Origin: JBBQVZ01 sp038211015 | GTDB taxonomy: Bacteria > Actinomycetota > UBA4738 > HRBIN12 | Length of the DNA: 6,373 nt | Assembly (NCBI GenBank): GCA_038211015.1 | Contig: JBBQVZ010000157.1 | Location: 1-6,373 of the forward strand | Direction of reading: 5' to 3' | In this document: one piece after another, positions 1-5,318 of the stretch | Layout: every line of letters starts with the position of its first letter | Position numbering within the stretch: position 1 is the stretch's first letter | The notes under the pieces: model-generated | Database searches by the model: none | What the model was told of the DNA's origin: nothing | What the model saw: only the letters and a program-made list of their open reading frames with translations | Translations under genes and position numbers: made by a program

Positions 1-372
1 TCGCCGCGGATCAGCCCGTGCGAGCTGGACCTCGTTGAGGGACACCTGGTCTTCGGCATGATGTGGCGCTCGAAGAAGGCGCTGGACCTGTTGCGCGACC
101 CGCGCTGCGTCGTGCACAGCGTGACGTGCGACCGCATGGGCACCGACGGCGATCTGAAGCTCTACGGGCAGATGCTCGACGTGCACGAGCCGGAGCTGCG
201 GCGCGCCTACCAGGCCGCCATCAAGGCGAGGATCGATTGGCAACCCGACGAACCGGAGTTCCATCTCTTCTCCCTCGACGTCGGGTCGGCGGGCTTCACG
301 ATCTTCGGGGAGGAGAACCGCGCGCTGGCATGGGAAGCGGGGTCCGAGCTCCGTCGACTGCCGCTCGGATAG
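1..372 (+). CDS. Pyridoxamine 5'-phosphate oxidase-like split-barrel protein (5'-truncated by window edge)
   Basis: The reading frame is open from base 1 and ends at TAG 370-372, giving 123 visible residues. The N-terminus lies outside the window; by family length perhaps 20-30 residues are missing. The visible part starts at a strand reading PRISPCELDLVEG, followed by GMMWRSKKALDLLRDPR and then VVHS. This is the usual order of a PPOX-type flavin or F420-binding split barrel: substrate strand, hairpin, the 'S-K-A-x-D-L-x-R-D-P-R' cofactor-phosphate segment, then the next strand. Later come a GDLKLYG strand, a helical segment and an HLFSLDVGSAGF strand. Members of this superfamily are small cytoplasmic dimers that oxidise or reduce diverse substrates with FMN or F420; the substrate here cannot be read from sequence. 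An ATG at 58-60 lies inside the conserved barrel, so it is an internal methionine and not the start. The gene converges on pcrA with 15 bases between the stops. Confidence 0.8.
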   Translation, partial: SPRISPCELDLVEGHLVFGMMWRSKKALDLLRDPRCVVHSVTCDRMGTDGDLKLYGQMLDVHEPELRRAYQAAIKARIDWQPDEPEFHLFSLDVGSAGFTIFGEENRALAWEAGSELRRLPLG

Positions 373-387
373 CGATGACCGGCGTCC

Positions 388-2655
388 TCAGCCCACCTTC
401 TTGAGGGGCGCGTAGGCGAGCAGCACGCGCTTCTCCCCGACGTCGGAGAACATGATGGTGGCCTCCGCATCGTCCCCCATGCCGCTCACGGTGGTCACGA
501 CACCCTCGCCCCAGCGTTCGTGGATCACGGTGTCGCCGGCGGCGATGACGACGGTGTCGCGTTTGGGAACGCCGGCCGGTCGAGGCGCGGTCCACCCGGG
601 CTCGACGTCCGTTGTCCCGGATGTGCCGGGAAGACCGACGACCGAGTACCCGCGCTCCGCTTTCGTGCGGGCGGGAGGGCGACCGTCGCGACGCGGACGG
701 CTCCGGGACTCGTGCTCCTTCAGCTCCAGCAGGTGCTCGGGGAGCTCGGACAGGAAGCGTGAGGCGGGGTTGTACTGGGTCTGCCCGAACAGCGTGCGGC
801 TCCACGCGTGGCAGAGGTAGAGCCGGCGCTGCGCTCGCGTGATGCCGACATAGGCCAGGCGACGCTCCTCCTCCAGGGCGGCCGCGTCGGTCATGGACCG
901 GTAGTGCGGGAAGATCCCGTCCTCCAATCCGACGATGAACACCACCGGGAATTCCAAGCCCTTCGCGATGTGGAGCGTCATCAGCGTGATGACGGACTCT
1001 TCCTCGTCGTACTCGTCCTGTTCGCCGACGAGCGAGACCTGCTCGAGGAACCCGGCGAGATCCGTATCGGGCTCATGCGCCATGATCTCTGCCGCGACCC
1101 CTGCCATCTCCTGCAGGTTCTCGATCCGACCCTGCGCCTCCACCGTGCGATCCTCCTCGAGCTCGGCCATGTAGCCCGATTCCTGTCCGGCGAACTCGAC
1201 CATCCGCGGCGGGCCGGCGCCGTCGTCCAGATGACCTTGTAACGCGTCCATCACCTGCACGAACCCGGCGACCGCGCCCTTCGCCCGGGCGGCCAGCGTG
1301 ACGATCTCGTCGACGCGGCGGGCGGCGGCGATCACGGTGAGGCCCTCCTCGCGGGCGAACGACTCGACGGCGGACACCGTGGCGTCGCCGATCCCGCGCT
1401 TCGGCATGTTGACCACGCGACGGAACGAGATGACGTCCTGCGGGTTCAGCAGCAGGCGGAGATAGCCGAGGACGTCCTTGATCTCCTTGCGCTGGTAGAA
1501 CCGGACGCCACCGAAGACCCGGTACGGAGCGCCGACGCGCATCAGCACGTCTTCGATCACGCGGCTCTGGGCGTTCGTGCGATAGAAGACGGCGACGTCG
1601 CCGTAGCGGAACCCCTCGCTCTGGCGGAGCCGCTCGATCTCGTCGGCCACGAAGAACGCCTCGTCGTGCTCGTCCTCCGCTCGGTACAGGACCGCCAGAT
1701 CGCCGTTGCCTGCCTCGGTCCACAGGCTCTTCGGCTTGCGGAGGACGTTGTGCTCGATCAGCGCGTTCGCGATGCCCAGGATGTTCTGCGTGGAGCGGTA
1801 GTTCTGCTCCATCAAGAAGACCGCCGCGTCCGGGTAGTCGCGTTCGAAGTCCAGGATGTTCTTGATGGTCGCTCCCCGCCAGGAGTACACACCCTGGTCC
1901 GCGTCGCCGACGACGCAGACGTTGCGGTACCGGGAGGCCAGCAGATTGACCAGTTGGTACTGGGCCCGGTTCGTGTCCTGATACTCGTCGACCAGGATGT
2001 ATCGGAACCGCTCGTGGTAGTGCTCCAGGACTTCCGGGTGAAGCTGGAACAGGCGCACGGTCTCCGTGATCAGGTCGTCGAAGTCGAGCGCGCCGGCCGC
2101 GTGCTTGCGCCGTTCGTACTCGGAGTAGACCCGGGCGACGGTCTCCTCGTAGTAGTTGTCGGCGCTCCTCGCGTACTGGTCCGAGTCGACGACCTGATCC
2201 TTCGCCCGGCCGATCGCGGCGGCCATGGCCTTCGGGGGGAACCGCTTGGCGTCGAGGTCCAGGTCCTTCAACACACCGGCGATCAGCCGCTCGGTATCGC
2301 CATCGTCGTAGATCGTGAAGCTCGACGGGAGGCCCAGATGATTGTGCTCGCGACGCAGGATCCGAGCGCACGTGGAATGGAACGTGAGGATCCACATCCC
2401 CTTGGCGACCCGACCTCCGACCAGACCCTCGACGCGATCGGCCATCTCGCGCGCGGCCTTGTTCGTGAACGTGATCGACAGGATCGCCCCGGGGTTCACG
2501 CGGAGCTCGCGGATCAGGTAGGCGACCCGGTGCGTCAGGGCGCGGGTCTTGCCGGAGCCCGCCCCGGCCACGATGAGGACTGGCCCCTCCGTGTGGAGGA
2601 CGGCCTCGGCCTGGATGTCGTTCAGGCCCTCGAGCAGGGGGGAGCGGACGCTCAC
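388..2655 (-). CDS. pcrA: ATP-dependent DNA helicase PcrA/UvrD1 (superfamily 1A)
   Basis: This is a 3'-5' SF1A helicase that unwinds DNA in nucleotide excision repair, mismatch/replication restart and removal of blocked complexes. From the GTG at 2653-2655 it is 755 residues, a normal PcrA length. Motifs in order: Q motif LNDIQ (about 11-15), Walker A AGAGSGKT (30-37), Ia TFTNKAA (62-68), II VDEYQDTN (222-229), III GDADQGVYSWRGA (250-262), IV EQNYRST (283-289), V TLHIAKGLEF (560-569) and VI ERRLAYVGITRA (597-608). All catalytic residues are present. Motif III has Gly where most relatives have Ser (DQS), a mild variation. A charged, probably disordered linker (about 645-705) leads to a Tudor-like tail (GDTVIHERWGEGVV to LLAYAPLKKVG), the part that in PcrA homologues contacts RNA polymerase. 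The frame stays open upstream to 2829, and an ATG at 2734-2736 would add 27 residues. That extension is Arg-rich, lacks family similarity, and would run through the sortase promoter. A TACAAT box six bases before the GTG favours the short form. Confidence 0.95.
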   Translation of the reverse strand: MSVRSPLLEGLNDIQAEAVLHTEGPVLIVAGAGSGKTRALTHRVAYLIRELRVNPGAILSITFTNKAAREMADRVEGLVGGRVAKGMWILTFHSTCARILRREHNHLGLPSSFTIYDDGDTERLIAGVLKDLDLDAKRFPPKAMAAAIGRAKDQVVDSDQYARSADNYYEETVARVYSEYERRKHAAGALDFDDLITETVRLFQLHPEVLEHYHERFRYILVDEYQDTNRAQYQLVNLLASRYRNVCVVGDADQGVYSWRGATIKNILDFERDYPDAAVFLMEQNYRSTQNILGIANALIEHNVLRKPKSLWTEAGNGDLAVLYRAEDEHDEAFFVADEIERLRQSEGFRYGDVAVFYRTNAQSRVIEDVLMRVGAPYRVFGGVRFYQRKEIKDVLGYLRLLLNPQDVISFRRVVNMPKRGIGDATVSAVESFAREEGLTVIAAARRVDEIVTLAARAKGAVAGFVQVMDALQGHLDDGAGPPRMVEFAGQESGYMAELEEDRTVEAQGRIENLQEMAGVAAEIMAHEPDTDLAGFLEQVSLVGEQDEYDEEESVITLMTLHIAKGLEFPVVFIVGLEDGIFPHYRSMTDAAALEEERRLAYVGITRAQRRLYLCHAWSRTLFGQTQYNPASRFLSELPEHLLELKEHESRSRPRRDGRPPARTKAERGYSVVGLPGTSGTTDVEPGWTAPRPAGVPKRDTVVIAAGDTVIHERWGEGVVTTVSGMGDDAEATIMFSDVGEKRVLLAYAPLKKVG

Positions 2656-2661
2656 GAGCCG

Positions 2662-2667
2662 ATTGTA
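2662..2667 (-). promoter_or_regulatory. Putative -10 element (TACAAT) of pcrA, leaderless arrangement
   Basis: On the minus strand TACAAT is followed by six bases and then the GTG start of pcrA. A transcript starting about seven bases after the box would begin at or next to the GTG, which is the geometry of leaderless actinobacterial mRNAs. No Shine-Dalgarno sequence is present at normal spacing; a GGAG lies about 17 bases upstream of the GTG, too far. No TTGACA-like -35 is visible at 16-18 bases. This is inference from position and motif only. Confidence 0.5.
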
Positions 2668-2722
2668 GGTGGCTCCGGCGACCGCCCTGGTCGCGATGCC
2701 TCGCGAGCGCCTGCGACGGGGG

Positions 2723-2728
2723 TACGCT
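2723..2728 (+). promoter_or_regulatory. Putative -10 element (TACGCT) of the sortase gene
   Basis: TACGCT matches TANNNT and ends nine bases before the GTG at 2738-2740. A start site near A2735 would leave a leader of only about three bases. A G-run at 2718-2722 lies too far from the GTG to act as a usual ribosome binding site, and no -35 consensus is seen. Together with the pcrA box it places two divergent start regions within 82 bases. Confidence 0.35.
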
Positions 2729-2737
2729 GGCTGCATC

Positions 2738-3391
2738 GTGAACGCCGAGGCCACCCTCCCCCGCGCGCAGACGGCGACGCCCCGACCACGCAGGCCGCTC
2801 TCCGCACTGATCCTCAGATGGTTCGGCATCGCCTGCCTGATGGTGGCCGCGGGTCTCGGCGGCTACATCGGCTGGTTGCTCTGGGGGACCGGGCTCACCA
2901 CGAAGGCCGCCCAGCACGACCTGAAGCAGGACTTCACGGCGATCGTCGACACGAAGGATCCGGCGCAGGCGCCTCCGGCGGGCGTCCAGCCGCTCCGCGC
3001 CTCCGCGTACGCCGAGCTCATCATCCCCAGGATCGACCTCGATCTGATCGTGGTCCAGGGGACGGACACTGAGTCGCTGAAGAAAGGCCCCGGGCACTAT
3101 CCCGACACCGCGGATCCCTGGGATCCCACGGGGCGTGTCGGCATCGCCGGCCACCGGACCACGTACCTGGCGCCGTTCTACAGCCTGGACTCGATGCAAG
3201 AAGGGGACCCGATCACGCTCAAGACGGAATACGGGACGTTCGACTACATCGTGACGAGCGTGGAAGTGATCCAGGAAGCGGGATCGGGCATCGTGCTGAC
3301 GCAGACGCAGGAGCCGACGCTGGTCCTCACGACATGTAACCCGAGGTACTCCTCCAGTCAGCGCTTGATCGTCATCGCCGACCGCGTCTGA
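2738..3391 (+). CDS. Membrane-anchored sortase, class E-like
   Basis: Sortases are extracytoplasmic cysteine transpeptidases that cleave a C-terminal sorting signal and attach the protein to the cell wall, or polymerise pilins. From GTG 2738 the protein has 217 residues: a short Arg/Pro-rich cytoplasmic head (1-22), one membrane segment (about 24-50), a linker, and a catalytic barrel (about 90-217). The triad is visible: His139 in AGHRTTYLAPF, Cys200 in LTTCNPRYS and Arg209 in SQRLIV. The nine-residue Cys-Arg spacing, the TTC-x-P-x-Y-S pattern and GHRTTY-x-APF resemble actinobacterial class E sortases. KKGPGHYPDTADPWDPTG before the His is also standard. The frame continues upstream to GTG 2669 and ATG 2696; these were not chosen because the added residues are not membrane- or sortase-like and they lie in the pcrA promoter zone. 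No protein in the window carries an LPxTG or LAxTG tail, so its substrates are elsewhere. It is divergent from pcrA and converges on the next gene after 19 bases. The class assignment is less certain than the family. Confidence 0.93.
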   Translation: MNAEATLPRAQTATPRPRRPLSALILRWFGIACLMVAAGLGGYIGWLLWGTGLTTKAAQHDLKQDFTAIVDTKDPAQAPPAGVQPLRASAYAELIIPRIDLDLIVVQGTDTESLKKGPGHYPDTADPWDPTGRVGIAGHRTTYLAPFYSLDSMQEGDPITLKTEYGTFDYIVTSVEVIQEAGSGIVLTQTQEPTLVLTTCNPRYSSSQRLIVIADRV

Positions 3392-3410
3392 ACGCCGGTC
3401 ATCCGCTCCG

Positions 3411-4070
3411 TCAGCAGCCGAGGAAGCCGGGCCACAGGCCGATCAGCCGTCGGTGACACGCCGGTATCTGGGTCCACGATCGCACGGTGAGGTCGCTCGA
3501 GCGTTCGTTGTCGAATGGGCACGGGTCCTCGACGACACGGAACGTAAGGGTCCGTCCGTCCAGCTCCCAACGGTAGATCCCCGCCGTGCTCGAGCAGTTG
3601 GGGTCGTTGAACAGGCGGATCCGGTCGCCGTCCACCGTGTAGTGACCGAGCGCCTTGAAGCCGGAGAGGTGGTGGTGCAGGAAATAGCGGCCCTCGAAGA
3701 AGATCAAGGTCGTTGTTCCGGGGTCGACTCGGTATGGGATGCACCGCAGACAGCGGTACGGCAGTCCCACGACCGGCCCGCCGGCTTCCTCGAGCGACAC
3801 GATCCGGATGTAGGTTCCGTCGATCGTCGTCGGCTCGCGCGGAGGGATGGGCGTCGTGAAGGGATACGGCTCCATCTCAGGAGTGAGTGTGTCGTTGCGC
3901 TCCGGAAGGAAGACGCCCCCGATCTTCACCAAGTGCACGGGAGACGGCGACGTGGAGTTGGTTGGCGTCCCGGCATCCGACGATCCGCCGCCTGCGGAGC
4001 CGAACGCGTATCCGGCGGCGATCCCGACGAGCAAGGCGACTGCGGCGATCGCGAGGGCGCGCTTCCCCAT
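3411..4070 (-). CDS. Exported six-cysteine protein of unknown function, possibly lipocalin-like
   Basis: This gene encodes 219 residues from ATG 4068-4070 to TGA 3411-3413. The N-terminus (MGKRALAIAAVALLVGIAAG) is a basic start plus hydrophobic stretch, so a signal peptide or anchor; no lipobox Cys follows. Residues about 23-45 are a Gly/Ser/Thr/Pro linker. The remainder (about 85-200) looks like a beta-rich domain with alternating strands: DGTYIRIV, TLIFFEGRYFLHH, GHYTVDGDRIRLFNDPNC, IYRWELDGRTLTFRVVEDPC, SDLTVRSW. The 'G-Y-x-W-x-L-D-G-x-x-L-x-F' rhythm recalls lipocalin/calycin-like barrels, which bind small ligands, but I cannot assign a family. The cysteines are 107, 110 (CLRC), 159, 184, 205 and the last residue, 219, suggesting extracytoplasmic disulfides. 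No Shine-Dalgarno sequence precedes the ATG, and the longer open frame upstream to 4274 is low-complexity Arg/Ser shadow of the neighbouring gene. It follows the anchored protein gene by 46 bases on the same strand, so co-transcription is likely. Confidence 0.8.
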   Translation of the reverse strand: MGKRALAIAAVALLVGIAAGYAFGSAGGGSSDAGTPTNSTSPSPVHLVKIGGVFLPERNDTLTPEMEPYPFTTPIPPREPTTIDGTYIRIVSLEEAGGPVVGLPYRCLRCIPYRVDPGTTTLIFFEGRYFLHHHLSGFKALGHYTVDGDRIRLFNDPNCSSTAGIYRWELDGRTLTFRVVEDPCPFDNERSSDLTVRSWTQIPACHRRLIGLWPGFLGC

Positions 4071-4116
4071 GATCAGCAGGATGGAACGCGATCCCGGGAC
4101 GATGGGATCCGGTTGA

Positions 4117-4755
4117 TCACTCCGGGCACGTCGCCGGCGCCTCGAACAGGAGCGGTTGGTCGAGCGGGAGCACGAACGTGTGGTCGACGAAGAGCGTTCG
4201 CGTGCGCATCGCGATCCCGTCGTACCCGATAGACGTCCCGAGCGCGAAGTCGCGGCACCCGCGCAGCCGCCCACGGTAGACGAGGTAGACGCCGGTGGAG
4301 GGCTCGATCGTCACGGCGTGGAAAAGAGTGAGCGCCCCGCTGTCGAACGGGACGGCTGCGCCGTTCGGGCTGAGGAAGACATCCACCGCGATCGTGTGGA
4401 AGAACGAGAGCTCCGCGCGCTGAGGGATCAGACCGGGGTCTTCGATCGTGACGGGGAACCGGCCGTAGTTCCAAAGCAGGACCGACAGCGCGAACGCGCC
4501 GTTCTCTCGGTACGGGATCCGCAGGTAGCCCGTGGAGACCGCCGTCGCGTCGACGCGCGTCGCGGTGCCGCTGAACCCGCCACCCACTTGTTGGAGCGGT
4601 TCGTAGTGCATAAGGAACACATACGAACCCACTCCGGACGCGATCAACAGCACGGCGAGGATCAGCGCGACCCATCTAGGCCGGCGACGAGGGCGGCTCA
4701 GCGCGTCCGGGAGCACGACCTGCGTGGGTGGGCGGTCGATCGTGGTGGAGCTCAT
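4117..4755 (-). CDS. Single-pass membrane-anchored protein of unknown function
   Basis: From ATG 4753-4755 the protein has 212 residues and ends at TGA 4117-4119. It has a cytoplasmic head of about 27 residues ending in RPRRRPR, one membrane helix (about 28-48, WVALILAVLLIASGVGSYVF), and an extracytoplasmic region of about 160 residues. That region is beta-rich: FALSVLLWNYGRFPVTIEDPG resembles immunoglobulin-like or CARDB-like strands ('L-x-N-x-G-x-x-P-V-x-I'), and further strands run to the C-terminus. Two cysteines, 167 and 210, could form one disulfide. The positive-inside rule places the large domain outside. An in-frame ATG at 4774-4776 would add seven residues (MGVPFLP). I prefer the inner ATG because a TACCCT box lies eight bases before it and would fall inside the coding region of the longer form; the choice is uncertain. 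It sits 46 bases downstream of the dinB-like gene and just before the six-cysteine protein gene, so a joint envelope role is plausible. No enzyme motif or sorting signal is visible. Confidence 0.82.
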   Translation of the reverse strand: MSSTTIDRPPTQVVLPDALSRPRRRPRWVALILAVLLIASGVGSYVFLMHYEPLQQVGGGFSGTATRVDATAVSTGYLRIPYRENGAFALSVLLWNYGRFPVTIEDPGLIPQRAELSFFHTIAVDVFLSPNGAAVPFDSGALTLFHAVTIEPSTGVYLVYRGRLRGCRDFALGTSIGYDGIAMRTRTLFVDHTFVLPLDQPLLFEAPATCPE

Positions 4756-4780
4756 CGGGAGGAAGGGTACGCCCATCCCG
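4756..4780 (-). repeat. Imperfect inverted repeat between the dinB-like gene and the membrane-anchored protein gene
   Basis: Read on the minus strand, an outer arm CGGGA pairs with TCCCG and an inner GGG pairs with CCC around a CGTA loop, with an asymmetric internal bulge of one against four bases. It abuts the chosen ATG. There is no T-run after it, so it is not a standard intrinsic terminator. It could be a leader structure or chance in GC-rich DNA. Confidence 0.3.
4764..4769 (-). promoter_or_regulatory. Putative -10 element (TACCCT) of the membrane-anchored protein gene
   Basis: On the minus strand TACCCT (TANNNT type) lies eight bases before the ATG at 4753-4755. This is close to the leaderless geometry seen at pcrA. 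No Shine-Dalgarno sequence is present; the bases between are pyrimidine-rich. No convincing -35 is seen. The box lies within an imperfect inverted repeat at 4756-4780, so its reading as a promoter is tentative. Confidence 0.3.
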
Positions 4781-4801
4781 AGCGCGTCGCTATCGACGAG
4801 A

Positions 4802-5317
4802 TCACGCGCGGAGGACGTCGCGGAGCGTCGAGAGTCGGACGCGATGCTCGACCTCGTGATCGATCAGGTGGAAGACGACCCAATCGGCCGCCACGTCGAA
4901 GCGCTCCCGGTCGTGCGGTCGGTGATAGTCCTGGGGCGACATCGACCGAAGCACGTCGAGCACGAGCGTCCGCGTCGCGGCCAACCGGTCGAGGTGCCGC
5001 TCCATCGACTCACCCAGCACCGGCATCAGCCGTCCGTCGTCGATCCGATCCTCGAACGGGAACAGGTCGCGGGGGATCCGGTCCTGCTGATCGAGCACGT
5101 CGGAGAACACCCAGTCCACCTCGACCAACGCCACGTGGTACAGGACCGTGCCCACGGTGTCGCCCCCGTCGCCGGGCGCGCGATCGACTGCGTCCGCGGA
5201 GATCTCGTCCAGCACCTGCATGGTGTCGTGACGCACCTCTTCGAACGCCGAGAGCCAACGTCCGATCTCGGCGTCGCCTCCGCCGGGGCCCAGCACCAAG
5301 CGCTCGCGCTCCGTCAA
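4802..5317 (-). CDS. DinB-family (DinB_2-like) four-helix metal-binding protein
   Basis: The protein has 171 residues from TTG 5315-5317 to TGA 4802-4804. DinB/YfiT-like proteins are cytoplasmic four-helix bundles that hold a divalent metal with three histidines; many actinobacterial members are thiol (mycothiol)-dependent transferases or isomerases, and others have no known reaction. The predicted helices and ligands are visible: helix 1 about 15-40, helix 2 with LYHVALVEVDWVF (His61), helix 3 about 97-127, and helix 4 with FHLIDHEVEHRVRL (His154 and His158, an H-x3-H pair). Length is normal. The TTG lies one base after the guaA stop (TGA-G-TTG), with GGGAG at 5322-5326 four bases upstream inside the guaA end. 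This suggests translational coupling. An in-frame TTG at 5297-5299 has GGAG nine bases upstream and would shorten the protein by six residues before helix 1, so the exact start is open. The substrate is unknown. Confidence 0.86.
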   Translation of the reverse strand: MTERERLVLGPGGGDAEIGRWLSAFEEVRHDTMQVLDEISADAVDRAPGDGGDTVGTVLYHVALVEVDWVFSDVLDQQDRIPRDLFPFEDRIDDGRLMPVLGESMERHLDRLAATRTLVLDVLRSMSPQDYHRPHDRERFDVAADWVVFHLIDHEVEHRVRLSTLRDVLRA

Positions 5318-5318
5318 C

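Noticed and set aside
949..978. Ile in helicase motif V (TLHIAKGLEF) as a possible inactivating change
   Set aside because: That position varies among Ser, Ala, Thr and others in active UvrD/PcrA proteins, and the essential Lys, Gly and Glu are kept.
2479..2655. Possible leader peptide or ribosomal signal at the start of pcrA
   Set aside because: The Q motif and Walker A begin within the first 40 residues after the GTG, so this stretch is ordinary helicase coding sequence.
2656..2829. N-terminal extension of the pcrA frame by up to 58 residues, including an ATG at 2734-2736
   Set aside because: The extra residues are Arg/Gly/Ala-rich without helicase similarity, overlap the opposite-strand sortase start, and would place the TACAAT box inside coding sequence.
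1666..3072. 468-residue plus-strand open frame antisense to pcrA
   Set aside because: No recognisable domain, and it runs through both the helicase and the out-of-frame sortase start; shadow frame.
3111..3129. Paired GGATCCC words in the sortase gene as a possible repeat or integration scar
   Set aside because: They encode the normal DPWDP segment ahead of the catalytic His and need no other explanation.
1073..3199. 708-residue minus-strand open frame
   Set aside because: Low-complexity Arg/Gly/Pro-rich translation in another frame of pcrA and antisense to the sortase; a typical high-GC shadow.
3750..3764. LPYRC in the six-cysteine protein and LPDAL in the anchored protein as sortase signals
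   Set aside because: Both are far from the C-terminus and lack the following hydrophobic helix and basic tail of a sorting signal.
4090..4109. Six-base inverted repeat GATCCC/GGGATC between the two exported-protein genes
   Set aside because: The stem is short with an eight-base loop and no T-run; GGATCC-like words recur in this GC-rich sequence (also at 3111-3129 in the sortase gene), so chance is likely.
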